From NCBI RefSeq assembly GCF_032884065.1, contig NC_088875.1, forward strand, positions 47,795,235-47,859,234: DNA of 64,000 nt, in the 5' to 3' direction. The position numbers were made by a program, and so were the translations under genes. The notes under the pieces are model-generated. The model saw only the letters and a list, made by a program, of their open reading frames with translations, was not told where the DNA came from and ran no database searches. Source of the DNA: Artemia franciscana (Eukaryota; Arthropoda; Branchiopoda; Anostraca; Artemiidae). How positions within the stretch are numbered: the first letter of the stretch is position 1; the number at the start of each line of letters is the position of its first letter. Shown here piece by piece: positions 43,690-57,418 of this stretch.

Positions 43690-46600
43690 CAAAATTAAAA
43701 ATAGGAGCCAAGATTCTTGGGAACGATTTTTTCTCAAACACTGTCCATTAAGAGTACCGAGGTATCAGCTATCATATGAAATAGAAATCATAAGTAATTA
43801 GAAGTTAAGGCTTTCTAGCCGGAGAAAAAGTTAGTAAAAATGAACAAACTCAAACACCTTTTAAAGTTTTACATTTAATTTTTTGGGGTTAGTCCATATC
43901 GATATTTGTTCGATTTAAATAGATTATTCACTCGTATAGGAACCTTGGCATTTCAAGTCGAAAATAGTACTACAGTTTTTTAGGAGGAGTACAAAATGAT
44001 GATGCTTCACAAGATGGAGGTGATACCTTGAATTTGCCATCTCAACAGCCTTGACGATTTTAACAAGGGTTCCGGGCAACGTCGTCACTAGACATATCTC
44101 AGTTATTTAGATACGAGAGGCAATTGATGATTCTTGAAAGAATATAAAAATAATCACAGAAAACCAAAAGAAACTGGGTGATTTTCAGCCAGTGTGTCTC
44201 CTCGTTTGGTAGGTTTCACTTCAAAAGGTGAGTTTTTTCTGAGTTTGAGTAATAAGCATGGTCTGGTACAGTTTATTGTCAAAATATCTGTTTTTGTTTT
44301 TTCGCTTCGTTTTTTCAACTTGTTGTTTTCTTTGTTATTTTTGTAATTTTTTTTTCATTTTTCGTCAAACATCATGTATAGCCAGTGTGTTCTTGGAACG
44401 TATTTAGATACGAGAGGCATTGCATTTAAGAAATTTTTCTCCTTTCAAAATTTTCCTTTCTTGGTTTTCTTACAGAGAAATCCAATTTTTGCATATTGAA
44501 AGACAAAGATACTTTGGATGTTAGTCAAGGCCGTAACCAGGGGGTGGGGGCATGGCGTTTGACCCTTCCCCCCGAAATGTTTCTCCGGATCGTAAAATCG
44601 TGCAAAATCCACATAAACAAATTTTCTATATGTTTTTTTATTCTTTCTTTGTGTAGCTCCCCCCCCCCCCTTCCGAACAAAAATCTGGGATAAGACCTTG
44701 AAATTAAATCAATTCGAGCTATTCAATTAGCCATAAAGATTGGGACATGTTAGTTGTTTCAAAGGATAGCTGATCAATTGTCGTCCTATAACACATGCAA
44801 AAAATCCATTAATTGTACGAAATTGTGGTATATTACGGAGAAAATCGCGTGGATTCGAAAGAGAGGGGGGGGTGAGATTTCCTATCTTGCATAACAATTC
44901 TACCAAATGGACGAGGCATAAGACAAAGCTTTTCGTTTGCAAACAAAGTCGTTCAATTTAAGGAGCAAGCAGCAGGCCAACCCACTGACGCGTCATAGCC
45001 CTATGCCAATTAAGGCTAATACGCTAGGGACCACAGCTTCATTCCATTATGTTCTTTAAGGTTACGCTTAGGATGCATGAAAAAAAGAAAGACAACAGGG
45101 GCTGTTAAGACGTCAAATTGATCAACGCCCTCTTTTTTAAGCTTAATTGTCAGAGCCCTCAACCTTGAACATTCGCAAAAAAAAATATTCTTTGAAAATA
45201 AGGATCATGGTAAATAAAGGCTTCACAGAAAATTCTTTCCTTAATACTTAATCAAACCTATAAGCCCAAGAAATGGAGTATCAATATGGTTTACATGGGT
45301 CTCAATACAATAGCCTCTAATTTCCCCTATAAAGGCGTAACTTTCACTTCTAAAACTCTTAGTAATTAAATCACAATATGTTATATAAGTTTGTGTTATG
45401 ACACCGATTTGTGGGTAAATTACTTAATTTACGAAATTGGTTTATGATTATTAATTGACAAATAACTTTGGTCCGCTTTGACGAAACGAACATTTTAAAA
45501 TTGGATTGATGCTTTCAAGCAAAAGGCATTTCGCTCTTTGTTCTTATGTTTCTTCATAAACAAAAAAGAATTCCAAAAAATGAGTTGTTCAAAGAAATGT
45601 AAAGAGCCATACTGAAATTCAGTATTTCTACTTGCTTAGGACAAGTAGAAATTCATTTATTAATGCGAAGTTCAAACGAACAGAAAATACTATTAATGAA
45701 CCAATTAAACCTGAAACAAACAGAAATTAAAATGAATAATCATAATATTAATTCGAACAAGAAGAAGAAGAATATAGATATGAAAACACAAACATAAATA
45801 TACTGATATAGATGAATCCTAAAAAAGAACAGAAATTAAAATTAACCAAGAAGAAAACATAAAAGAACAGTAAACTACCACAAACAGGAGTAGGGCTACT
45901 GTCTCTTAAACCTTCTAAAGGCCTGAGTCATTTGCGCTTTACTGAAAACAACTTGTAATTCAAACTTTTGTTTTTTTTTGTATGTCAAAGGATCAGAAAC
46001 AACACAACAACATAATTAAAATCACAAGGCTAATAAAGGTTTACGAATCAAAGTGGTGCTACCAATTCTTAGTCTGACACTACCCTGGAAATATAAAGAA
46101 AAAATTGATTCTGACAATACCCATAGATATGCATCAAAAAAATAGAGAAAACCTGATGGCTTATTTATAAACAAAATATCGACTGATGTAGTTTTTTCTT
46201 GACAAAACCACTTTAAGCCAAATTTATATTTAGAACATTTTTTCCGATTAATTATTCTTAGTTCTATCTATTCGTCGAATCTGCATGAGCACCATAGTTT
46301 CTGGTCATGATTTGCTCTTTACTAGGTCCCAGCTATACTCACAGGCTTTCATCAGTTTTCAACACGACTTTTATAGTATGAGCGCAACACGATTATGAGT
46401 ATGATTTTTGAAAAGGGGGAAAAACCTAGGTATTATAGCTTTAAAATATTGGTAAATAAAAAAAGCTGTTTGCTAGACATAATCAAACGATACAGCAGGA
46501 CAAATGAGCGTAAGCACTTTAAGATTGAGTCCCGGTTCAATTTAGCAGGAGGGGATGAGAACATTAAATACTCCATTGCGATTCTAAATTACTACCGTAC

Positions 46601-47620
46601 CAAGGGGGGGGGCATTACAGTTTTTTTTTAATACAGCATATTCTACAAAAGATGCACAAAGGTTGAAAATGTTGATGGGGTTTCAGAAGATCCTTCCGAG
46701 AAGACGATGGTTGATAACAAGGCATCATTACATGTTTTCCAACAGTACCTAGAGGGTGAGGGGAGGTTTGTGTCCAATCTCAAAAAGAGGGAGGTAATAT
46801 TCCTGGTACATACAAGGTATGCATACCGAATTATATATTTCTTTCAACAGTACTTCACAATTAATATGAATTCTGAGTCTTATGAAAGACATTTTACTTG
46901 CCTTCGATGGTTGAAGATGTACTGACACAACACCAACAACACACAACACCACGAAAGATTATCAACTTGCACTACACCAACTTGCACTGTTGGCAATTGA
47001 AAGAGAAAAACATAGACGACCACAGTTTTCGTAACAAGTCTGTGGGTATTGTAGGTTTATTTTATATGTACATTCGTCTACTTTTGAAATTTCATAAGGT
47101 TCATATAAAATAATTATATATTTAACCCATATTATTATACTTACGATAAAAATGTATGTTTCTTCTCAGATCTAGGTGAAAATAGTAACTGGAACATACT
47201 CATAAATACTGAAACCTTTTGCATTCATCAACAACTATAGATTGACTCTTTCTTCTCGGCAATTATTTCGAGTTGAATAATATCTCCAACTTCGCCCATA
47301 TTTACAGATGAAATGTGTATAATTTAAGAAGAAAAATAAACCACTGAGCCGTTATTTTACCATGTTTTTCAATATTATCAATTATTTATTTGTTTCCTCT
47401 GGTTACTTCGTCCTCCCTCGGAAACAACACCAAACTGTTTTCAAATGTTTTATTATTAGGTATACGCCAGATTTTGTCAGTAGCGAATATCAGATGATTT
47501 ATTCTGATTCGAAGAGGGAGCCGGAAATCTAAAAAATATTTTCAAGTAAAAACAAAGGGTTTCTCGAACCAAATAGCCATTAAAGGGAGGGGTTTGTTCT
47601 CTTAAGGCAGAAAAATTAAA
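43690..47620. other. MPND-like intron B-C, no gene recognised
   Basis: 3.8 kb of AT-rich sequence. It includes a short dispersed repeat near 44525-44700 (GGCCGTAACCAGGGGG..., C-run) and a segment near 45.65-45.90 kb related to 25.9 and 57.2 kb. Scattered frames up to about 78 codons have no recognisable content. Confidence 0.4.
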
Positions 47621-47627
47621 ACGGTAC

Positions 47628-47949
47628 CTGCAATATTCTCATACAGTGCAACCTCTTGCGTTCCTCCACAACCAGAGGTTGACCTCTTTTTCTCCACAGC
47701 CACATTGGGCTGAATTCCATTTTCAACTGCACTCATCGAGTCGCGCTTTCTTCGAATCCACAAAGCTTTATAGAAGTCTAATCTTTTCCCTTTATACCGG
47801 ACAGAGGACCACCCGCAGCCAGATTTCTTTTCTGGATTGATTATCCGCTTACAGTGTAATGCCCATGCACTTGGGGTGCTAAATATTTGCTGAGTTTCCC
47901 TTGAACAAATTGTACCGTTTTCTAACAAGTCGCCGGTGAACTTTTGACC
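47628..47949 (-). CDS. MPND: MPND-like exon B (rest of RAMA domain)
   Basis: 322 bases, phase 0 to 1, acceptor TCGTTTTTAG, donor GCAG/GTACCG. It reads GQKFTGDLLENGTICSRET, STPSAWALHCKRIINPEKKS and GCGWSSVRYKGKRLDFYKA, the diagnostic second half of the RAMA domain (SPSxWAxHCKxxxNP and GCGWxSVxYKGxxLDxYK pattern). A low-complexity linker rich in Ser and Lys follows. Confidence 0.92.
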
Positions 47950-48860
47950 CTAAAAACGACAAATGATGAGGAAGAAGAAATTAAAGTCCCTGCGTAATTG
48001 GTGTAATAAGGATCATAAGGATTCCTTACCATAGAAAGCCTAAACACTAAGTGCCAAATACAAAGTTTAATCTTTGTCTTAGTTCATGCAGAGGGGGGGG
48101 GGTAAAATCGGGAAAATGGTGGCAATTATCTGCACCGCCATAAATTGAAAAATACATTTGTCCTCTCTTTCTACATATTCGTGAATTGAAGCCCCTCAGT
48201 TCATGCATAATTCAGTTCGAAGGTACAAAATCTTGATCTTCTTTTTAGTATATATAAGACGGCTAAGAGACCACACCTGTCTTACATTCTAAAGCAATAA
48301 CCACTCAGAACCGTAACCGGATATTGCTTCAATACTAAGATGAATCGGAGTTATTAGAGTTATTCGCTTTTATTACCCAAAATTCAAGATTCTTTATAAT
48401 CGTTATCCGCTAATTATGGCGAGACTTAATGCACCCGGCAAACTATAGTCATATCTATCTGTTAAAATGGGATGATGGAAGACTACATCGTTAAAGATAT
48501 ATTTCATGTGGCCAGGGGCGTTACTAGCCAAAATGTTTGGAGGGGGAGCAAAGGAGTGGGAGCAACTGTTTTGATCAATAATCAGCATAATGTCCGTTTC
48601 GAATACGAAATTTGGGAGCAGTAGACCAGCCAAAAGAATCGTATACCCTAAAAAAGATTAGCCTCTTAGTTCAGTTTCTCGTAAGAAGCTTGCGTACAAC
48701 TAGTTGGTGTTCTAGTGGAGAAAGGAGTAATACGAGGGGAATACAGCAATATTAAGATTTATATACAAACAGAACTCAGAAGTAAGATACTGACAATCTC
48801 AATTAAAATATAGGGATTAAACACAGAATGAAGAAAATGCAACTACAAAATTTCAGTTCG
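47950..48860. other. MPND-like intron A-B (left end), no gene recognised
   Basis: AT-rich sequence with a G-run at 48092. A GGCCAGGGGCGTTACTAGCC segment near 48510 resembles other short dispersed repeats in the window. Confidence 0.35.
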
Positions 48861-48864
48861 AAAA

Positions 48865-50110
48865 CGGAATGTCTTGATTCGACAGTTTCAAAGTTCATCA
48901 TGACGAGGTGATCGAACCAGTCATCGTCCATCGTTGTATGTAAACGTGTCATGACCAGTTTCACTTTCGCTGAAACTTCTTTTCACCATCACCAAAGTTG
49001 GTTATGCTGTCACAATCCTCTGGTATACTGACCAGAGAGTCGGGAATATCGATTTAACTGCATAGATTTCACAGAATAGGGTCTCAAAGATGCTGCAATC
49101 AGTGACTTTATAGCTTTTGACCTCAGTCCTGGTCAATTGCTCTAGCATGAGTTCCACGAGATCTAAGTTTTTATCCGCAAACATCGCCGTGACTTCGGAA
49201 ATGCTCCCATAGCTGTCGTCCATTTTGCCCAGTAGACTTTTGTACGCAGGTTCCACAAAAGAAGAGTTATGATGGATTACATCGTCCAAGCCACTCACTT
49301 CAGATATGATGACACCGTAGTGTTCCTTGGTATAGAACAATTTCCATCCATCCAGCGGTTGGCTCCAGGATTAGAAATTGCCTCTGAATAACGATCGGGT
49401 GGACACTTAGGGTGTTGTTAAAGTTGGAAATTGTTTTTGGCTAGTGAACCAACTTTTTTCCACTGCTGCTTTTGATGCCTCGATATCCCTCTCCATCAGT
49501 CCCGGAAGATGTCGCGAGTCGCCCAGAGTTTTGTGTTTGCAATCAGCAAATTAAGCTATTCAGTAGCAAGCTTTTATGCGAGAATCTTAGTATTTGACAG
49601 GACTTGGCGCATAAACATAACAATCAAAATAAAACCAAAGCAGGTAACGCAGCGATGCAAAAGTTGGATTTTTTCTTTTATTATTTTGTCTTTGTTCGGA
49701 GCTCTTAGCTCATTGAGAATTTCAGCGATAGTATCAAAGCTGGTCCACAACACTGTCAAACTCCCGAACCTGGACGTCCATTTGGTCATTGACGAATTCT
49801 TAAGCTTCAATGTCGATTCAGCGCTCTCAACTACTCGTTTCTGAGCAATAACTCTTTTTATTCGATCCGTGAAGAAGACATACAATTCCAGTAAGGTTTC
49901 AAACATTTTTAGGGCTATTGAGGTGGTGCTGCACACATGTTCCACAATGAAATTTTCATGAGCCAGCCATAAATCGAGTTTAGTGTACTTGTCTTCACTG
50001 TTTAGCTAGTACGTGTTCCTGGGCACACTGTCGCGTACCAGACATGTTGCCGGTACATCAGCACCCAGAGAATGGGTTTCAATACCAATAATAAACTTTT
50101 ACATGAGCAT
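48865..50110 (-). pseudogene. hAT-type transposase relic (ZMYM1-like)
   Basis: Minus strand. The upstream part reads LWLAHENFIVEHVCSTTSIA and, from 49945, FETLLELYVFFTDRIKRVIA, KLKNSSMTKWTSRFGSLTVL and a LNELRAPNKDKI segment. The middle (49340-49002) contains LVELMLEQLTRTEVKSY. The C-terminal part (about 48.97-48.86 kb) reads VKLVMTRLHTTMDDDWFDHL and MMNFETVES, the hAT dimerisation-region pattern. Frames are split by stops. No zinc-finger part and no terminal repeats were found. Cut-and-paste transposase origin is likely, inactive. Confidence 0.7.
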
Positions 50111-50304
50111 ATTAGAACAAGCTTGAACAAGTCTATACATGTTTTAACAAGTCCATAAAACGAACAGCAGAAAATCAAAAGAAATTCCTTACTAGTTTTA
50201 TATATTTCGAACCTTAAAAAACATTAAAATTAATCAAAATTTACTAAGAACTAAAAATAAGACAATTTTTTTCTATAAAAAGAAAACTTGCAAAAGAAAA
50301 CTTG

Positions 50305-50495
50305 GTAGAAAACTTGCACTTTTGTGCTTATCTGAAAGTCTATATCTCAAAAAGTGAATTCAACGACCTTGGATCGGTTTCTTCCTTTCCTTCGGTAGGG
50401 GAGTAGAAAAATTGCACTTTTGTACTTATCTGAAAGTCTATATCTCAAAAAGTGAATTCAACGACCTTGGGTCGGATAGCCTTCCTTTTCTAAAA
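50305..50495. repeat. Tandem duplication, 97-bp unit, two copies
   Basis: TTGCACTTTTGTGCTTATCTG, AAGTCTATATCTCAAAAAGT and GAATTCAACGACCTTGG occur twice, near-identical, offset by about 97 bases. Recent duplication. Confidence 0.9.
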
Positions 50496-52147
50496 CTTTT
50501 AGAATTATCTGACAGTAATACACGGCCAATTCGATTCTTTTGGTTGCTTATGTTGAAAATGGCTTGCAAATAACCTCCTCAACAGCTAAAATTTGTCAAA
50601 TGTATTCAAACATCCCAACACTTTAGTTTTAGCTAAAGTTAAACTCGACATATTTAATACCTTTCATTATACATTCCTTTTCTCTTAAGATCAATTATTC
50701 AATTCACGTAAATTACCGATTTTTAAACTAGCATATGGTTCCCTCGGATGGGCACCGCTCTCTTTGCCATCCACAGCTCTTAATCTACTAACCACCTAAC
50801 CCGTTATTAAACGTGGCTGCGACCTTAACAACCTAGAAGTAACTGGTACTAGTTTCTACCGAATGAGATTTTCGTCTATCCTTTCAAGTCAGTAAAACCG
50901 GTGCATTTTGGAACAGAGATCGGGATTTTTTGGAAGATGTCATGCCAGTATTTTTCATGTTCTTCATTTAGCCGAACGCAAAATTTTGGTACCATCAGTA
51001 AAGTCACGAAACAAGTCGGTAAAACCGTCGTATTTATCGACCAAGATTGAAATTTAGGTATACATACGTAACGTCAATATTCTCATTCTCTTTATTTAAC
51101 CCAATAGAAAATTGTGGCAATATCATAAATCACGGCAGGAGTCGCAAAAACAGCTGCGCTAACCAACCAAGTTTGAAATATTGTAGATTACATGTAAGCA
51201 TTTTCGCGGTCTTTATTTAACCGAACAAAAATTTTGGCGGCGTCAATAAAATCGTGACACATCGCACCACGATTTTACCAGCTCATTTTTTTTTACTACG
51301 TGACAAAAAACTTTGCGGAACAGCCCCTCGTCCCCCCTTACGTGACGTCCCTGCATATGATATAAAGAGAGTTAAACAATATTCTACTTTCAAATGTATT
51401 ATTTTTACGTTTAGTCAATCAGAGAAGATTCAAGGCAGAAGCAGTTTTTTCATCGGGTTAAAAGATAATTTTGTAAAGTATACTGGCATGTCATTACAAA
51501 AAAAAGACAAGAAAAGAAAAGCGAGAATGCGGTTATACAGGGCCAAAAACAAAAAATACTGGATGAAATAAAACAGATATTTCGAAAGGATAGGCACCTC
51601 CTTCAACTTGTTCTTCTTCGTTGTAAGAAAAGGTTGGAAGGAAACGTTCAAATTATCTGAACGAAAACGTGAACAAAACAAACCGGATAAAACCAAAACA
51701 AAAGGGAAAGCAAACCAAGAAATCAAATAACAACGAAAAGTATTAACATGTAATTAGGTAATAAATTACAACCTGATTATTTATTTTTAGTATGTTTAAA
51801 TCTGATTAAATTCAAAACAACTAGCAACAGCCACTTAGGAGCAATTAAAAATGAATGATTAATACAAAAACAAGGGTAAATGAAAATGAAGAAATATAAT
51901 TAGTATTAGTAGAAAATGTTTGGAAAAAGTTAACTTAGTCTACCTCATTGCAAATGCTAAGTTCTTTAGCGCAAGTGAAACGTTAAAATCAACAAAAATA
52001 ATATTTAACTGATAAATCTTCGCATTTTTATTGCCAGATTTAAATATAATTTGCCTTGAGTGCAATAAAGAAGCATCTATTACTAGCAATTAAAGTTTTC
52101 AGGCTCATTAATAGAAACAAAAGTGGAAAACAAACGATCAGGAGAAG

Positions 52148-52150
<3 letters not shown>
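50496..52150. other. MPND-like intron A-B, no gene recognised
   Basis: Several loosely similar segments near 50.88, 51.0 and 51.12 kb share AGTCGGTAAAACCG, CCAAGATTGAAATT and TTATTTAACCGAAC-like words, probably a degenerate ~120-bp tandem repeat. No gene. Confidence 0.4.
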
Positions 52151-52241
<91 letters not shown>

Positions 52242-52280
52242 TATATATATATATGTGTGTGTGTGTATATATATATATAG
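52151..52280. repeat. (AT)n with internal (TG)n microsatellite
   Basis: ATAT run from 52152, one AAAT interruption near 52237, a TGTGTGTGTG run near 52254-52266, then ATAT again to 52279. Confidence 0.95.
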
Positions 52281-52599
52281 AACCTAGTTTTGGTATTATT
52301 TGGACATCATAACGGACATTTGATAAACAGGATATACAATATTCAAAATGTTGTTTTGAAGAGTATTTAGCTCTATTTGCAAACTATTGTTGTAAACTAT
52401 ACTTATTCTGTAGCTACTTCTTGTTAAACAATGGAGAAGCGAATAGTTGATTACAACTTAAAGATTAGGAAGCATCCATGGGCACTTATTTTTTCATAAC
52501 GACCCCCCCCCAAGGGTTTAAAACCCCTTGCAATTACTTCGTAATTAAACCTTTTTCATATTTTTTTTTAAAGTAAAAGTAAGTACTGCGGCACTAGAC

Positions 52600-52880
52600 T
52601 CTTAAAATCCAAACCGGCGGTACCGATTTCCGTATCGTGGCCCTTCAGCCACGAAGTGCAATGGGCGGTTAGGGGCCAGCTGTCCTTTCCTCTCGCAAAC
52701 CCTTCCTGCTTGCCTTCTCCGGGTTTCTCTAGGTACCCATTTAGAGCTGGGTCGACTCTGACTGAGTTTACGGAGTCACGCCCCTTCCTCCCGTCTCAAA
52801 CCAAATAATCGACCACGCCAGGAATCCGTGCCCCTCAGACAAAGGATTCTCAACCCAGGGCGCCAACCACTTATCTAGGA
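52600..52880. repeat. GC-rich dispersed repeat fragment
   Basis: Stands out from AT-rich surroundings: GGCGGTACCGATTTCCGTAT, GCCACGAAGTGCAATGGGCG, CATTTAGAGCTGGGTCGACT and CAGGAATCCGTGCCCCTCAG. It looks like the body of a SINE or a LINE leader. I cannot assign a family and see no B box or tail. Confidence 0.45.
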
Positions 52881-53960
52881 CGTTTTTCCTTCTTATTTTT
52901 CTTTACAATTTTCACGATTTAATATCTGCTTAGAAAACAAAAACCATAGAAGAATATTATATGACACTTAGAGTCTGTTAACAAATCAAGTTTCTTTCCA
53001 CCAACATATGGGTTAAGTTCCTCTTTGCTGTGAGCTATGAGATCCCATTTTGCGAAAGAGAAGTCTAGGATGCCAGGGCCATACTTAAAACACTGGTAGG
53101 GGCGAGTCTCCATGAAAACTGCACAAAAGCCTACCAGTTTCCAAATTATTTACTCTTACTTTGTTTAAATCTGATTGAATTTAAAACAACTAGGTACAGA
53201 CCGCCAGCAAAAAATTAAAAATGAATGACCAATGCATGAAAAACGGTAAATGAAACCGAAGAAACATGATAAGTCAAATGCTACCATATATTTAAAAATA
53301 TTTTTCCATGACTGAGCTTAGCATAGCAGATAAAAGTTGAGCGATCTCTTGTAGACTGTAGATAAAAATTGATGAATAAAAACTGGTGCGCCCACATCTC
53401 AGTTTCACAGCTATGTCGCATAGCATCTTTTTATCTACTTATAACGTTGCCAGCCCCCTCCCCCTAAAAAAACATTCCAAAAAAGAGCATAAGGCCACCA
53501 TCAGGATATTTTCCCCGGAGGGGGGGGACCACCAGGAGCTATATTTTCATAAATATCCAAAATGGAGTATGTCTCACTTTCTTCTTTTGTTAAATTTATT
53601 TTAATGTCTTCTTGTTTGTTAAGGAGAAGGAGACAGGTATTGCTTGAACTATTCGCTACAATCTTACCCTATTTTATTATTAATAATGTATTAGTCTTTG
53701 TGTAATTTTTCCTCCTATCTTTAATCCATTATTATTTACTGTTTTATTGTGTGGGGTATAAGTTAATTATTTAATTACCTTATGTGTTATGAAAAGGTGT
53801 ATATTCAGGGATCTCATTATTGTCATCAAGTTTATCCTATATAAGCTTTACAAAACGAAAAAATTGTAAAGAAGAGAGAAACGCGGGCAATAAACAGCCG
53901 TTGAAAAAAAAACTAAAAGAATTATGCAAATATTTCGGTCAAGAACTCCGCTTGGCCATC
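52881..53960. other. MPND-like intron A-B, no gene recognised
   Basis: AT-rich. It includes a G-run/C-run pair (53450 and 53520). No supportable feature. Confidence 0.35.
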
Positions 53961-53961
53961 T

Positions 53962-54640
53962 TCAGTGCAAATAATAAAAAAAAAAGTTGAAAATCCAAAT
54001 GATAATATAAAAACCAAACCTCAAACAAAAAACACTAAAACTAAAGTAAGAAGACCCTTCCCAAGCAACGATGAAAGGGTAACTGAATGAAAAAATACAA
54101 TACTGAATAACATTGCACTCTTTCAATTTATGTAAAGCATTCTGAAAAATTAATCGCTTACCAGGTATGGTGTAATCAGAGATTATAGTAGGTTGCAAAA
54201 TATTATTTTGTCGATGGATATAAAAACGATCAGAATTAATAAGTTCATTGTAAATGGGGCTTAGATAGGTTTCTCCAGCATCTCTATTAAGAGCAACTTT
54301 TTGGTGAACTTGCTTTTTTAATTCAACTGTCTTCCTAAAAACTTGCATGACACCTTTAACGGGAGCAATAATGAAAGTGTTATCAAATAAAATGACATGG
54401 TGCGAGTTGTCATAGACCTGTTGAGCTAAAGTGGAATCAAAAGCCTCAGGGCTTTGGCGTAGCCCCGTGGCTTTGTGGATTGATGACCAGTGTTCCAACA
54501 ACCTCTCCCCCAATTTTTGTTGGGTTCTTCCAACACAGAAACAGCCGCAATAACAGGGAACTGTATAAACACAACTATCCAAAACGGGACTGGTTTATCT
54601 TTGCTGCTGTTGAAAAGGCTCTGCATTTTCTTGGAATTTT
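53962..54640 (-). pseudogene. Penelope-like element, C-terminal GIY-YIG endonuclease part
   Basis: Minus strand. VYTVPCYCGCFCVGRTQQKL and GERLLEHWSSIHKA show the GIY-YIG-type core of Penelope-like elements (first strand, then the GRT and E residues). A conserved tail follows: PEAFDSTLAQQVYDNSHHVI, APVKGVMQVFRKTVELKKQV, NRDAGETYLSPIYNEL. The RT domain is absent; upstream text (to about 54.94 kb) has only short RT-end-like pieces with stops. This is a 5'-truncated insertion. Confidence 0.75.
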
Positions 54641-55078
54641 TAAAAGTGACCCTAAGGTTATGTTTTGTTTTTTTTTTAGGATTTTTCTCAGTTTGTCATT
54701 CAATTTGGGAATATGGGGTAAAACAGTGAAAAGTTTCTTATCACCCACCAAACACTTGATATCTGTTGGGGGTTGCGCTTTCTTCCTAGATTATGATAGG
54801 TTCTCAATGGCCGGACCCGGAAAGAATTTAGGAAGAAAACATCTGAAATTTATACATTTCTTGTATTGTAATTTTACGTCATTTTCTGATAAGCGAGTCC
54901 CAGCCATCAAAAAGTCGTGGCGGAAAGAATCTTGAGCTATCTTTGAAATCTACTGAAAATCTGCCGATGAGAGGTTTTAATACAAAAAAATGTCGAAATT
55001 TTGAGATTGTATTGCTAAGGAAGAAACCTAGACGCCCTAATCTTCAATAAGTCTCTCAGCCCTGAGGTTTCGATTTAT
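54641..55078. other. Degraded upstream part of Penelope-like fragment and spacer
   Basis: On the minus strand stop-rich pieces read ISDVFFLNSFRVRPLRTYHN, which may be the end of the RT of the same element. Beyond 54.95 kb nothing is recognised. Confidence 0.35.
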
Positions 55079-57418
55079 AAATAAGAGCTAAGAGCTCATA
55101 TGGCACTTGTGACGAGGCCGGAAGAGCCCAGAGCTCATATGGTATGAGCTCTAGCAAAATTCTAAGAATAAATAGACTGATTTAAAAGGAAAATCTGAGA
55201 GTTAATGCCGGTCGGGATTTAAAATAAGAGCTTTGAGTCACGAGGTCCTTCTAAATATCAAAATTCATTAAGATCCTATCATCCACACGTAAGTTATAAA
55301 TACCTCATTTTTTTCTAATTTTTCCTCGCCCTTCAGCCCCCCAGATGGTCTAATCGGAGAAAACGACTTTATCAAGTCAATTTGTGCAGCTCCCTGACAC
55401 ACCTACCCATTTTCATCGTCCTAGCACGTCCAGAAGCACCAAACTCGTCAAAGCACTGAACCCCACCCCCAACTCCTCCAAAGAGAGTGGATCCAGTACG
55501 GTTACATCAATCACGCATCTACGACATTTGCTTATTCTACCCACTAAGTTTCATCCCGATCTCTCCACTCTAAGCCTTTTCCAGCATTTCTGGATTCCCC
55601 CTCCAACCCCCAAATGTCAACATACCTGGTCGGGATTTGAAATAAGAGCTCTGAGACATGAGTGCCTTCTAATTATCAAATTTCATTAAGATCCGGTCAC
55701 CCGTTCTTAAAATAAAAATACCTCAATTTTTCTAATTTTTCCAAAACAACACCCCCCAGCTCCTCTAAAGAGAACAGATTCGTTCCAATCATGTCAATCA
55801 CGTATCTATAACTTGTACTTATTCTTCCCATCAAGTTTCATCCCGATCTCTCCACTCTAAGCGTTTTCCAAGATTTCTGTTTCCCCCTCCAGCCCCTATG
55901 TCCCTGGATCCGATTCGAATTGAAAATGGAGCATCTGAGACATAAGGTCCTTCTATATATCAAGTTTCACTAAGATCCAATCACCCATTCGTAAGATAAA
56001 GATACGTCAATTTTAACGTTTTCGAAGAATTCCCGGTTTCCCCCTCCGACTCCCCCAATGTCACCGGATCTGGCCGGAATTTAAAATAAGAGCTCTAAAG
56101 CATAATATCCTTCTAAATATCAAATTTCATTAAGATCTGATCACCCGTTCGTAAGTTACAAATACCTCATTTTTTCTAATTTTTTCGAATTACTCCCCTC
56201 CCCCAACTCCAGCAAAGAGAGCGGATCCGGTCCGGTTATGTCAGTCACGGATTTTGGACATGTTTTTATTCTTCCACCAAGTTCCATCCTAATCTCTCCG
56301 CTTGAAGTGTTTTCCAAGATTTCCCCCCCCAAACTCCCCCCCCCCCAATGACGCTGGATCCGGTTGGGATTTAAAATAAGAGATCTGAGTTACGAAGTCC
56401 TTCTAAATATGAAATTTCATTAAGATCTGATCACTCCTTAGTAAGTTAAAACCACCTTATTTTTTCGAATTTTTCAGAATTAACCCTCCCCCCCCAACTC
56501 CCCCAAATAGAGCGGATCAGTTCCGGTTATGTCAATCGCGTATCTAGGACTTCTGCTTATTTTTCCTGCCAAGTTTCATCCTGATCCCTCCACTCTAAGC
56601 GTTTTCCAAGATTTTAGGTTCCCCCCCAACTCCCCCCAATATCACCGGATCCGGAGCGGATCCGGTCCGGTTATGTCAGTCACGTTTCTTGGACTTGTTT
56701 TTATTCTTCCCACCAAGTTTCATCCTGATCTCTCCGCTTTAAGTGTTTTCCAAGATTTCCGCTCCCCCCCCCCAATGACTCTGGATCCGGTCGGGATTTA
56801 AAATAAGAGCTAGTGAAAAGATATCCTTCTAAATATCAAATTTCGTTAAGATCTAAATTTCATTAAGACCCGTTCGTAAGTTAAAAATATCTCATTTTTT
56901 CTATTTTTTCCGATTTAACCGTCCACGGTTAAATAATTTCACGTTATAATTTCACTACTTTTAAGGTTTGATGTTGCTCCTTACTTTCAGTTGAAAAACT
57001 TGTTGTTTTTTTATTTAATTAATTACAGATAGTATTTTTTAATGGGAAACATACAGAACAAGTTTTAGAAAAGAAAAGTAAAAAGCCTCTTCAAACCAGG
57101 AGTGAGCAGAAATAAAGTCAAATAACCTTCAAAGTAAAAACTATAGAGTCTAATAGAAAAAAAATATTAAATTTTTTCTATGAAAAAGGCTATCAATAAA
57201 AAATGAACAGAAATGAATTTTAAAAAAAAATCCAAAAAATAAGTTTGTCAAATGATAGTACAGAGCCTCATTAAGCCAAAAATGAGTAGAGATAAATTCA
57301 AATAACTTACTAAGCGTAAAACTACCACAAATCAGCATCGATAAATGAGTAAAACCCAAAACGAACAAATATTATAATAAATAACCTATTCAAACTCAAA
57401 AAGAGAGAGTTCTATAAA
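55079..57418. repeat. 2.34-kb repeat copy II (modular array)
   Basis: It starts with AAGAGCTAAGAGCTCATATG and a hairpin with 10-bp arms (AGAGCTCATA / TATGAGCTCT) near 55129-55152. A CTTTATCAAGTCAATTTGTG module and several ~0.3-kb units like those of block I follow. Beyond 56940 come the GCTCCTTACTTTCAGTTG module and a stretch homologous (inverted) to 25.9-26.3 kb. The next copy starts in register at 57419. Confidence 0.75.
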
